Below, one piece after another: positions 53,076-60,352 of a stretch of 64,000 nucleotides of DNA. A model generated the notes under the pieces. The model was not told the origin of the DNA. It ran no database searches and worked only from the letters and a program-made list of their open reading frames with translations. Source of the DNA: JADFNB01 sp036397455 (GTDB lineage: Bacteria > Gemmatimonadota > Gemmatimonadetes > Gemmatimonadales > GWC2-71-9). A program made the translations under genes and the position numbers. How positions within the stretch are numbered: the first letter of the stretch is position 1; the number at the start of each line of letters is the position of its first letter. Location: positions 62,001 to 126,000 of the forward strand of contig DASWIX010000078.1 of assembly GCA_036397455.1 (NCBI GenBank). The letters run 5' to 3'.

Positions 53076-53273
53076 CCGCGGAGCTGCACGTCCATCTCCC
53101 CGCCGAGCACCTGCACGCGGCGCTCGCCGATCGCACGACCCATTCCCCGTGGACACCAGTGACACCTCGCGGCCTTTGCTTCCGCCACACGAGTTGAATT
53201 GAGTAGCCCGGCGTGCGATTGCGACGTCCTCTCTTGGGCGGGAACCTATATTCCGTGCCATGATCTTCGACGA

Positions 53274-54830
53274 ATGTCCCCGCGCTTGACCAACTCCACC
53301 CCAACCACCCCCGACACCGTCCTGAGAGACGTCTTTGGCTTCTCGGCGTTTCGCCCCGGCCAGCGCGAGGTCATCAACGCCGTCCTTGAACGGAAGGATT
53401 GCATCGCGGTCATGCCCACCGGCGCCGGGAAATCGCTCACCTATCAACTGCCGGCGCGGATCCTCGAAGGAACCGTCCTCGTCCTTTCCCCACTGATCTC
53501 GCTGATGAAGGACCAGGTGGACGCGATCGTCAGCCTGGGATTTCGTGCGGCGGCCATCAACTCCACGCTCGATTTCGAAGAGCGGCAGGCTCGTCTCGGC
53601 GCACTCCGCCGCGGGGAGTATGAGTTGGTATTCCTGGCCCCGGAAGCGTTCGACGGTCGGTTGTCGGACTTCGTGCGGGGGTGTCCCATCTCGTTGTTGG
53701 TCGTGGACGAAGCGCATTGCATCAGCCAATGGGGACACGATTTTCGGCCATCCTACCGGCGGCTCCGCGGCCTGAAAGAACAGCTCGACGTCCCCGTGCT
53801 CGCCCTCACCGCCACCGCCACGCGCCGCGTGACCATCGATATCCTGAAGCAACTGGGCATGCGGAAACCGGCGGGATACAAAGGATCCTTCTTCCGGCCC
53901 AATCTGCGGATCGGTGTGCGGAAGAAGGGAGACGGCGGGAACACCCGCAACGAAATTCTCGCGCTGATCCGAGACCACGAGGGAGAAAGCGGCATCGTCT
54001 ACTGCCTGAGCCGCAAGGCGGTCGAACAGACGGCAATCTTTCTCGCCAACCACGGCATCAAGGCCCTTCCGTACCACGCCGGTCTCGATTCGGCCGAACG
54101 AACCAGGAACCAGGAAGCCTTTCAACGGGACGATGTCGACGTCATCGTGGCCACCGTCGCGTTCGGGATGGGTATCGACAAGTCGAATGTGCGATACGTG
54201 ATTCACCGGGACATGCCCAAGGACATCGAATCATGGTATCAGGAGATTGGCCGCGCCGGCCGCGACGGCCTGCCAAGCGATTGTATCCTCTTCTATTCAT
54301 GGGCCGACGTGAAACTGCATGAGCGCCTGCTGAACGACATTGACGACGACGAACTGTGGCGGCAAAAACGAGCCGCCACGGTCCTGCTATTCACGCTGGT
54401 CGAACGGCGTCGATGCCGCCATCAGAGTATCGTCGCGCACTTTGATGAGCGCATCGCGACGTGCGGCAAGTCCTGCGACGTCTGCACCGGAATCGAGATG
54501 GCGGACCGCACGGCTGACGCCATGAAACGCCAGGGATCCGCTCGCCGCAACGACGGTGCGCGCCGGGGCGGGACCGTGGCTGCGACGCTCGGGGAAGACG
54601 ATCGGCGGATGTTCGAACGACTACGGACGCTGCGAAAAACGCTCGCCGACCGCGATGGCGTGCCTGCCTATATCGTATTCAGCGACAAAGTGCTGCGCGA
54701 AATGGCGGTACGCAGGCCGGCCGATTCCGGTCAGCTCCTGGAGGTGGCCGGAGTGGGGCCGGCCAAGCTGAAGCGATATGGGGCTGACTTCCTTGCCACG
54801 CTTGCGGAGACCTCAACGCCGTCCGGCTAG
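53274..54830 (+). CDS. recQ: RecQ-type ATP-dependent DNA helicase
   Basis: 518 residues. ATG at 53274 gives the family start (VLRDVFGFSAFRPGQREVI). Helicase motifs: Q-box FRPGQREV, Walker A MPTGAGKS, motif II VVDEAHCISQWGHDFRPSY, LTATATRRV, motif IV-VI region YCLSRKAVEQTA, VATVAFGMGIDKSNVRYVIH and QEIGRAGRDGLPS. A short zinc-binding stretch with TCGKSCDVC and a C-terminal HRDC domain (about 440-510, LRTLRKTLADRDGVPAYIVFSDKVLREMA) follow; the RQC winged-helix domain seems largely absent. Unwinds DNA 3'-5' in recombination and repair. Just upstream, TATATT precedes the start by about 25 bases. Confidence 0.94.
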   Translation: MSPRLTNSTPTTPDTVLRDVFGFSAFRPGQREVINAVLERKDCIAVMPTGAGKSLTYQLPARILEGTVLVLSPLISLMKDQVDAIVSLGFRAAAINSTLDFEERQARLGALRRGEYELVFLAPEAFDGRLSDFVRGCPISLLVVDEAHCISQWGHDFRPSYRRLRGLKEQLDVPVLALTATATRRVTIDILKQLGMRKPAGYKGSFFRPNLRIGVRKKGDGGNTRNEILALIRDHEGESGIVYCLSRKAVEQTAIFLANHGIKALPYHAGLDSAERTRNQEAFQRDDVDVIVATVAFGMGIDKSNVRYVIHRDMPKDIESWYQEIGRAGRDGLPSDCILFYSWADVKLHERLLNDIDDDELWRQKRAATVLLFTLVERRRCRHQSIVAHFDERIATCGKSCDVCTGIEMADRTADAMKRQGSARRNDGARRGGTVAATLGEDDRRMFERLRTLRKTLADRDGVPAYIVFSDKVLREMAVRRPADSGQLLEVAGVGPAKLKRYGADFLATLAETSTPSG

Positions 54831-54841
54831 GCTCGGCTTTC

Positions 54842-54916
54842 GAGATTGCAGACTGCTGATTGCTGATTGCCGCCCCCCCCAATCAATCTGCAATCTGCAA
54901 TCAACAATCTGCGCTC
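54842..54916. repeat. Hairpin repeat, left of tRNA-Trp
   Basis: GATTGCAG/CTGATTGC-type short units on the 5' side (54842-54870), then CCCCCCCC, then the complementary AATCTGCAATCTGCAATC units on the 3' side (54881-54916). The two arms can pair into a long imperfect hairpin. A second, nearly identical element flanks the other side of the tRNA. Confidence 0.75.
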
Positions 54917-54920
54917 TTGA

Positions 54921-54993
54921 CAGGCCCGGCAGGACTTGAACCTGCAACCTCCGGTTTTGGAGACCGGCGCTCCGCCAGTTGAGCTACGGGCCT
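54921..54993 (-). tRNA. tRNA-Trp (anticodon CCA)
   Basis: Reverse strand cloverleaf starting AGGCCCGTAGCTCAACTGG, acceptor AGGCCCG paired with CGGGCCT, anticodon stem CCGGT/ACCGG with loop CTCCAAA (anticodon CCA), and T-arm GCAGGTTCAAGTCCTGC. Discriminator G. Framed by the two hairpin repeats. Confidence 0.96.
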
Positions 54994-55002
54994 AGGGGAT
55001 TT

Positions 55003-55092
55003 GAGATTGGAGATTGCAGATTGCTGATTGCAGATTGCCGCCCCCCAAACAATCTGCAATCGACAATCTGCAATCTGCAATCTGCAATCTGC
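55003..55092. repeat. Hairpin repeat, right of tRNA-Trp
   Basis: Same composition as the left element: GATTGGAGATTGCAGATTGC ... GATTGCAGATTGC units (55003-55038), C-run, then AATCTGCAATCGACAATCTGC ... CAATCTGC units (55051-55092). The arms are complementary, giving a long imperfect hairpin. Confidence 0.75.
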
Positions 55093-55172
55093 CGTGGGAA
55101 CTCCAACATGGAGGAGGCCCCGGACCGTCCCGCTTTGATTCTAATCGACAACTTCGTCGCGGTCCACTGGAC

Positions 55173-55778
55173 CTAGAGCCGGATACGGTAGGACAGCCCG
55201 ATGCTGTACACGGCATCGAACTGGGTCTCCGTGAACGACGCGAACTTCGCGTCCTCGGTCGTGTCGATTGCGTACACCCACCCCGTCCCTTGCGCGAAGA
55301 TCCCTATCGGGCTCCCGGGCACCTCGTAGCTCACACCCAGCCCGAACCGCCCGGCTCCGCGCGTGGTCGTCGAGGCGGCCGCGACATCCGCGTCGTCGTC
55401 CACCGTCACCGCGCCGCCCCCACCGAAAACGTACGGGCTCAGGCCATTCGCAAGCGGATAGCGCAAGACGAGATCTCCTCCGTAGAAGAACTTGTTGAAA
55501 TTGTTCCCGGTATCGGCCCCACCCGAGCGCAGCTCGTCACGCGCAAACGTGAACTCGCCGCGCAACGCGACATACCGATGGAGCCCGACGCCGATCCCGC
55601 CGCCGGCGTTGAAGCCCGTCTTGAAATCCTGCGCGTCACTTGCATCCAGGTCGGTCAGCGCGCTGATGCCGCCGCCGAAGCCGTAGATGGTGACCGCGCG
55701 GTCCTGAGCCCCGAGCGTCGCACTTCCGGTGACGGCTGTCGCCGCGGCGAGCACGATGGCTTTGAGAAACGTCCGCAT
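55173..55778 (-). CDS. Outer-membrane beta-barrel protein
   Basis: 201 residues from the ATG at 55778, preceded by AGGAG at seven bases. Signal peptide 1-24 (KAIVLAAATAVTGSATLGAQ). The mature part alternates short strands and turns (GFGGGISALTDLDASDAQDFKTGFNAGGGIGVG, YVALRGEFTFARDEL, LSPYVFGGGGAVTV, FGLGVSYEVPG) and ends with an aromatic/basic strand (YSIGLSYRIRL). Typical of 8-stranded OmpA-like/OmpW-like barrels or opacity-type proteins. Divergent from the DUF6789-like gene at 56022. Confidence 0.85.
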   Translation of the reverse strand: MRTFLKAIVLAAATAVTGSATLGAQDRAVTIYGFGGGISALTDLDASDAQDFKTGFNAGGGIGVGLHRYVALRGEFTFARDELRSGGADTGNNFNKFFYGGDLVLRYPLANGLSPYVFGGGGAVTVDDDADVAAASTTTRGAGRFGLGVSYEVPGSPIGIFAQGTGWVYAIDTTEDAKFASFTETQFDAVYSIGLSYRIRL

Positions 55779-56021
55779 CGTCAGACTCCTGTGTTCCAAG
55801 TCGAACGGCCAGCTTCGATCCGAACCTCGTGTGCGGAGATGCCCGCCGTCCGCCGCCCGCGGGCAGCGGGTAGCGTAGAGTTGTTGCGCGTGCGCCGCCC
55901 GGCATTACGCGAGGAGGTGCGTGTAATGATTCGGCGCCGAGCGGCAATAACGCCCCATGCGGGCCACGGGCCGGCCGGAACGCCCGGCACCCGGGCCACT
56001 CACCTCACCCAAGGAGTCAGG

Positions 56022-56450
56022 ATGAATCCGGGAAGAATCGCGCTCGCCGGAGTCGGCGGCACGGCGGCCATGACGATGCTCATGTTGGCCGCCCCGTTGA
56101 TAGGCATGCCCAAGATGCCGATCGGCGAGATGCTGGGCAGCTTTCTCAAGATTGGTAGCACCCTCGGTTGGGCGATGCACGGCATGATCGGGCTCGTGCT
56201 CGCCGGCATCTACGCCGTGGCGGCGTCGACGCGGCTACCTGGAGCCCCCGCACTTCGTGGAGCCGTGTTCGGGGTCCTGGTGTTCCTGGTCGCGCAACTC
56301 GTCGTGATGCCGATGATGGGCGCGGGCGTCTTCTCGGGCGGGGACATCAGCATGATCATGGGGAGCCTCATGGGCCATCTGGTCTTCGGGGCCATCGTGG
56401 GGGGCGTCTACGGGACGCCCCAGCCCGAGCCCGGCCGCGCCACCGGCTGA
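56022..56450 (+). CDS. DUF6789-like small membrane protein
   Basis: 142 residues from the ATG at 56022 with AAGGAG ahead of it. The frame also has an ATG at 55926 with GAGGAGG eight bases before, giving a 174-residue form. Four helices, Met/Gly-rich (IALAGVGGTAAMTMLML, GWAMHGMIGLVLAGIYAVAA, RGAVFGVLVFLVAQLVVMPMM, IMGSLMGHLVFGAIVGGVYG), match membrane proteins of the DUF6789 type. Function unknown. Confidence 0.72.
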   Translation: MNPGRIALAGVGGTAAMTMLMLAAPLIGMPKMPIGEMLGSFLKIGSTLGWAMHGMIGLVLAGIYAVAASTRLPGAPALRGAVFGVLVFLVAQLVVMPMMGAGVFSGGDISMIMGSLMGHLVFGAIVGGVYGTPQPEPGRATG

Positions 56451-56553
56451 ACAGCGCGACTCGCTCCCGGAAAGCCGCCGACGAGCGGTGTCGTCCCGGC
56501 TGGGTCGTTCACGACGCGCGTCAGCGCCAGGTCACGAGGGGGGCCGGCACGGC

Positions 56554-56795
56554 GTTGGTCCCGGGCTGAGAGCCCGGGCTCGGCCAAGCACACCACCCTG
56601 AAGGGTGGACCAGACTCGTCTCGCGCTTCAGCGCGCGGTTCTTGGCCGAGCCCGCCCTTTTAGGGCGGGACTGTGTTGGTCCCGGGCTGAGAGCCCGGGC
56701 TCGGCCGAGCACACCACCCTGAAGGGTGGACCCGAATCGTATCGCGCTTCAGCGCGCGGTTCTTGGCCGAGCCCGCCATTCAGGGCGGGACTGAC
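56554..56795. repeat. Two tandem copies of a 121-base hairpin unit
   Basis: Copies at 56554-56674 and 56675-56795 with only a few differences. Each carries four perfect small inverted repeats: CCCGGGCT/AGCCCGGG, CCACCCT/AGGGTGG, GCGC/GCGC and CCCGCCCT/AGGGCGGG (the last one has one change in copy 2). A string of hairpins such as this looks like an intergenic REP-type array; it fills the 380-base gap between the DUF6789-like gene and the anti-sigma gene. Confidence 0.88.
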
Positions 56796-56833
56796 ACGCG
56801 CTTCACTCACGGGATGGTACGGACGCTCGTCTA

Positions 56834-57100
56834 TCAGTCGCGGTCGGTTGGACCCGGCGGCTGGCCCCGTTCAGCGGCCTCCCGTACGGCGGCGACGACA
56901 CGAGCGGCTCCGTCCGGGTCGACCGTGGTACGCCCGTACAGCCCGCGTACCGCGTCGCCGATCCGGCGCAGCTGGCGCGAATAGGCGCGGCAGTGCCGGC
57001 ACACCGCCAGGTGAAGCAGGACGCCGAGACGCCGCCTCAGCGGGGGCTTCCGCCCCGTGTCGCTCGCCACCAGTTTCGTCACTTCGCTACACTGCAGCAT
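56834..57100 (-). CDS. Zinc-finger anti-sigma factor-like protein
   Basis: 88 residues. MLQCSEVTKLVASD is followed by HLAVCRHCRAYSRQL, the HxxxCxxC zinc signature of ZAS-type anti-sigma factors, and the rest is helical. Only the soluble head is present; no membrane helix, so it is a short, probably cytoplasmic anti-sigma. The ATG overlaps the end of the sigma gene by 14 bases, the usual coupled pair. Confidence 0.82.
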   Translation of the reverse strand: MLQCSEVTKLVASDTGRKPPLRRRLGVLLHLAVCRHCRAYSRQLRRIGDAVRGLYGRTTVDPDGAARVVAAVREAAERGQPPGPTDRD

Positions 57101-57689
57101 CGCCGCTCCCGTGGATCCCTTTCGCCTCCAGGCACTCCCGCAGCCGGTTCCGCGCCCGGTACAACATCACTCCCAGGTTGTTGGCCGACACATCGAGGAT
57201 CTTACAGACCTCGTCGGTGGACAGCTGCTCCACTTCCCGCAACACGAATGCGCTGCGCGGTCGTTCGGGAACCTCCTCCAGGCACTCCTCGACACGGGTC
57301 ATGACCTCGCCGGCCGTTGCGGCCGCGTCGGCGGTCTGCGGGGGACGCAACCATTGGCCGGTCGTGTCGAACCGGGCAGCCACCACCGCGTCGATGTCGT
57401 CGAGCGTCTCCTCCCGCGCAAACGCCCGGCGGCGTTCCGCAATCTTCTTGTAAAGAATGCCGAACAGCCAGGTGCGCGCGCTGGCCCGCCCGTCGAATTG
57501 GTCCGCCTTCTGCACGAACACGAGCAGCGTCTCCTGCGCCGCGTCGTACGCGTCTTCCGTCGCGAGTCCCGAGGCGCGCGCGGTCCGCACGAGTCGCGTG
57601 ATGTTGTCACGCGCCACGTCCTCGAGCGCGGCGGGATCGCGCCGCCGAATCGCGTCAATGCGGGCCTGCGGCTCGCGAAGGGCTATCAC
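57087..57689 (-). CDS. ECF sigma factor (RpoE-like)
   Basis: 200 residues from the GTG at 57689 (an upstream GTG at 57752 adds 21 residues). Sigma region 2 reads AQETLLVFVQKADQFDGRASARTWLFGILYKKIAERRR and region 4 reads VPERPRSAFVLREVEQLSTDEVCKILDVSANNLGVMLYRARNRLRE. It directs RNA polymerase to a stress or envelope regulon and is held in check by the zinc-finger protein that overlaps its 3' end. Divergent from the DUF427-like gene, with a 12-base palindrome in the shared upstream region. Confidence 0.92.
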   Translation of the reverse strand: MIALREPQARIDAIRRRDPAALEDVARDNITRLVRTARASGLATEDAYDAAQETLLVFVQKADQFDGRASARTWLFGILYKKIAERRRAFAREETLDDIDAVVAARFDTTGQWLRPPQTADAAATAGEVMTRVEECLEEVPERPRSAFVLREVEQLSTDEVCKILDVSANNLGVMLYRARNRLRECLEAKGIHGSGDAAV

Positions 57690-57820
57690 TGGTGCTCTCA
57701 CCGATCCATGTGTAAGAGAAGGAACCGACCTCTCAATAACAGAGGAATGCACTCACCTGTTCCGATCGCACACCAATACGGCCATCCAGAGCGTCCATTG
57801 TCGCGGACTCCGGCCGTCAT

Positions 57821-57832
57821 GGTGTGCACACC
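57821..57832. promoter_or_regulatory. 12-base palindrome GGTGTGCACACC between divergent genes
   Basis: Perfect inverted repeat GGTGTG/CACACC, about 40 bases ahead of the DUF427-like gene and about 130 bases ahead of the ECF sigma gene. Operator-like; the binder is unknown. Confidence 0.3.
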
Positions 57833-57871
57833 GCGCCCGGCGCGCCTTGCGCTCTCTCACCTGAGACGGAC

Positions 57872-58309
57872 ATGACAAGACACGGCATCCGCATCATTCA
57901 CCGGCCCACCGGGCTGCTCCTCGCGGAGGGACCATCCGGTTGGGGCATCACGCGGCTTGGGGCGAGCTACTATGTGCGCCGGAAGTACCTGCGGACCGGC
58001 GCGCTCGCGCCCAACGGCGTCCCGGGATTATGTCCCTACAAGGGTCTGTACGTCTGGCTCGACCTGCGCCTCCCCGGGCGGGATCCGGTGCCGAACCTGG
58101 GGTGGCTCTACTGGTTGCCCAATCCGCTGCTGCCGTTCGTGGCCTTTCGCGTCGCGCTCGACGGTAGCCACCCCGATCTCGTCGTCGAAACGATCGCAAC
58201 CACTCCCGAGCGGCTGACGGCCCGCGCGGCGCCGGCGTCAAACGGGACGGCGGCGGCAGCGGACGACGGAGACCGCCTGCCGCCGGCGTTTCAGCGCGGT
58301 CGTCACTGA
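57872..58309 (+). CDS. DUF427-like hypothetical protein
   Basis: 145 residues. A CPYKG motif is followed by LYVWLDL, then WLYWLPNPLLPFVAFRV, which fits the CPYKGxA..Y....P........F layout of DUF427 proteins, though with a longer gap. The last 30 residues are Ala-rich and low-complexity. Not recognised beyond that; GACGGAC precedes the start. Divergent from the sigma factor. Confidence 0.5.
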   Translation: MTRHGIRIIHRPTGLLLAEGPSGWGITRLGASYYVRRKYLRTGALAPNGVPGLCPYKGLYVWLDLRLPGRDPVPNLGWLYWLPNPLLPFVAFRVALDGSHPDLVVETIATTPERLTARAAPASNGTAAAADDGDRLPPAFQRGRH

Positions 58310-58410
58310 GGTCAGGCGGTTGCTCTGGCGCGCGGAGTTCGGAGCGCGCCCGATCGGGCAGCCGCCTCGCGAGCGGGCGACGACGGCGGAATATTCTTCC
58401 GTCTGTTCAC

Positions 58411-58421
58411 GTTTCAATCCA
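58411..58421 (-). CRISPR. Possible fragment of a CRISPR repeat (type I-C-like 3' end)
   Basis: On the minus strand the sequence TGGATTGAAAC occurs exactly where the cas4 reading frame leaves its family. TGGATTGAAAC is the 3' end of the commonest type I-C repeat (..CGTGGATTGAAAC). Only this end is left; a GTCGCCCGCTCGCGAGGCGGC-like hairpin 29 bases on (minus strand) could be another degenerate repeat. No true array remains. Confidence 0.4.
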
Positions 58422-58534
58422 TCAATGTGGATCAGGGCGCACTGCCGTTCACAGAACAGGAGGTGCTGGAGCGCGGAGATGGGGAGCTGGTCATCCTCGG
58501 CGAACGGGCGTCGGCCAACCGTCGGTTCACTCAC
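58422..58534 (-). pseudogene. cas4: Truncated cas4 (Cas4-like nuclease N-terminus)
   Basis: From a GTG at 58534 the reverse strand reads SEPTVGRRPFAEDDQLPISALQHLLFCERQCALIHID, the conserved first helix and Cys (CxRQCALIH) of type I-C Cas4, followed by unrelated codons; more than 150 residues with the RecB motifs are gone. The frame itself stays open to about 58238 but loses all similarity. Fragment of an older CRISPR-Cas locus, in the cas7-cas4 order expected. Confidence 0.8.
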
Positions 58535-58601
58535 GGCGGTCCGGGGCGGGTCCGGCCCCTTCACGCTGGCCCCATGCCAGGGTTGATCCTAGATTGCCGT
58601 C

Positions 58602-58988
58602 ATGGAAGCTCCCCCTCGGGACGCTCGTAACGGCGACTTCGCCTCGCGCAACTCTGCGTCCGCGCCGGCACCGGTCCTTGATCCGGCACTGGCCGAGGTG
58701 CTCCGGAGGCTCATCGCGTCGTACCGACCCACGCGCGTGTATCTGTTCGGATCGCGCGCGCGTGCCGACGCGGGGCTCGACAGCGACTACGACCTGCTCC
58801 TCGTCGTACCCGACGACGCGGCGCCGGACCGCCGCGGTAGCCGTCTGGCGTACCAGGTGCTGCGGGGCACCGGCACGGCCGTTGACGTGTTGGTCTGCAC
58901 CCGCAGCTATTTCGAGGCTCGCCTCCCGCTGCGGGCGTCGCTTCCTGCCACGGTAGTTCGGGAAGGCGTTCTGCTGCATGCCGCATGA
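58602..58988 (+). CDS. MNT-type nucleotidyltransferase, antitoxin-like
   Basis: 128 residues. After a low-complexity 30-residue start, VYLFGSRARADAGLDSDYDLLLV carries the nucleotidyltransferase GSxAR...SDxDL signature with the two metal-binding Asp, and VDVLVCTRSYFE is the third strand. Such small transferases are usually paired with a HEPN toxin and neutralise it by AMPylation. Overlaps the HEPN-type gene by 11 bases. Lies between the cas4 and cas7 remnants on the opposite strand. Confidence 0.85.
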   Translation: MEAPPRDARNGDFASRNSASAPAPVLDPALAEVLRRLIASYRPTRVYLFGSRARADAGLDSDYDLLLVVPDDAAPDRRGSRLAYQVLRGTGTAVDVLVCTRSYFEARLPLRASLPATVVREGVLLHAA

Positions 58989-59153
58989 CGCCACGCGGCT
59001 CTCCGATACGCGGGCGTGGATCCGGAAGGCCAGCGAGGACTTGCGAGCGGCACGCCATGATCGGACCGCAGATCCTCCGCTCCTCGGTGACGCCGCATTC
59101 CACTGGGAACAGGCCGTTGAGAAGGCGCTCAAGGCGTTCCTGACGGCGCACCT
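58978..59153 (+). pseudogene. HEPN domain gene, truncated
   Basis: MPHDATRLSDTRAWIRKASEDLRAARHDRTADPPLLGDAAFHWEQAVEKALKAFLTAH is the first half of a HEPN protein (WIRKASEDLRAAR, AAFHxxQAVEKALKAFL). The reading frame stays open to 59229 but turns to meaningless codons at about 59153, exactly where the cas7 fragment begins on the other strand. The catalytic RxxxxH part should lie beyond and is missing. Confidence 0.8.
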
Positions 59154-59582
59154 GGTGACCGTGAGTTCCTGGGTCACGACGGGGTGCAGTGAACGCGCAA
59201 GGCCAAGCTGCACCGGCCCGCGCACCTGACCGCAGTTCACGGCCGTCATCATCACCGCGCCGAAGGCCCGCACGTCGTAGAAGTTCGAGCACATGAACTT
59301 GGTCAGTTCGCGCGCCTTCTGCTCATCCTTCGGAAGGTTCTTCTTCTGTGCCGTCGTGGCCGTCGGCTGAACGACCCGCCAGGCCCGGTCGTGCTGCTTG
59401 TTCAAGATCGCCTTTTCCTTCACGTAGATCTCAAATGGGGGCTGTTCGCCCTTCGCGACCCCCACGTAGTTGCGAATCTTGCGCTTGAGGCAGACGTCAG
59501 TGACGATCCGCTGACCGGTCTCGGGGTCGATGCGCGGCATGTTCCCGGCATCAGGATCTCCGTTCGGACTACCGTCCGTGAT
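59142..59582 (-). pseudogene. cas7: Truncated cas7 (Csd2, type I-C)
   Basis: The reverse strand reads ITDGSPNGDPDAGNMPRIDPETG, IVTDVCLKRKIRNYVGV, KEKAILNKQ, MCSNFYDVRAFGAVMMTAVNCGQVRGPVQLGLARSLHP and ELTVTRCAV: the GNPNGDPDxxNxPR, VTDVCLKRKIRN and FFDVRxFGAVM blocks of type I-C Cas7 (Csd2). The first dozen residues and roughly the last half (about 150 residues) are lacking. The middle is undisturbed by stops. Order and strand (cas7 then cas4) match a type I-C operon. Confidence 0.88.
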
Positions 59583-59689
59583 TGCGAGTGCTGCCACACG
59601 AAACGGCGTTAGGGACTGAGTCACCGAGCAACTGGTCCGAAACCGACGTCCGTCAGGCGGCTCTTGGAACGCGCCCGCCGCGCCAATGT

Positions 59690-60352
59690 TCACCGCGCAA
59701 CCCGAAGCCGCGCTCCAACGCTCAGCCTGATCTGGTCGAACTGCTCCAGCCGTGACGTCGTCCCCGGTGGGAAGTCGTATCTCTCCAGACCATACTCCAA
59801 GCGCGCAACGAATCGCGCCTCCTCCGGCGCCACGGTGATGCCCGCCGAACCCGCCACTCCCACGTCCGGCGACTCCAGACCCGTCACGCTCACTCCCGGG
59901 AGGTAAGCGACTCGGAAGTGGGCGCGGATAGCCGGATGGCCGAGCGTTCCGGACACCACGGCCCCCACGCTCGGGATGTTCCAGCGCTGATAGCCTGACG
60001 CGGCGCTGAACGCGCGGGCCGCGAATCCGCCCTCGAGCCCGATCCACGGGAACAGGGCAATCCCGACCCGCCCCCCTATCTCGCCGGCATCACGGTCGAA
60101 TGTTGCGTCACCCTCGAACGGTGTCAGCTCGCCGCGGTACCCTGAGACCGCCATCAGAAAGCGTCCGGCCTCCAACTCGATGCCACCACCCGCCCAGATC
60201 CCGCGCACGCGCTCCCTGCCGCCGGCCAGCACGACCGTACTCCGTGGCTGCCCGATGCCGCCGAAGACGGAAAGCGCAACTTCCTGAGCGAGCGCGGGCC
60301 GTGCTGCCGAGGAGCCGGTGAGCACCAGCACGATGACGAACGCGCGTCTCAT
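59690..60352 (-). CDS. Outer-membrane beta-barrel protein, last gene of the right-hand operon
   Basis: 220 residues. GGAGGAG sits just before the ATG at 60352, which overlaps the previous stop (ATGA). Signal peptide 1-23 (RRAFVIVLVLTGSSAARPALA). The rest is strand-rich with Gly/Ala turns and ends RLEQFDQIRLSVGARLRVAR, a barrel-type C-terminus. The role is presumably structural or a sensor target for the kinase of the same operon. About 107 bases separate its stop from the decayed cas7. Confidence 0.82.
   Translation of the reverse strand: MRRAFVIVLVLTGSSAARPALAQEVALSVFGGIGQPRSTVVLAGGRERVRGIWAGGGIELEAGRFLMAVSGYRGELTPFEGDATFDRDAGEIGGRVGIALFPWIGLEGGFAARAFSAASGYQRWNIPSVGAVVSGTLGHPAIRAHFRVAYLPGVSVTGLESPDVGVAGSAGITVAPEEARFVARLEYGLERYDFPPGTTSRLEQFDQIRLSVGARLRVAR

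Noticed and set aside
58527..60047. A single 506-residue minus-strand gene containing the cas7 fragment
   Set aside because: Only the middle portion resembles Cas7; its ends are read across the MNT/HEPN genes and the beta-barrel gene, so the long frame is accidental.
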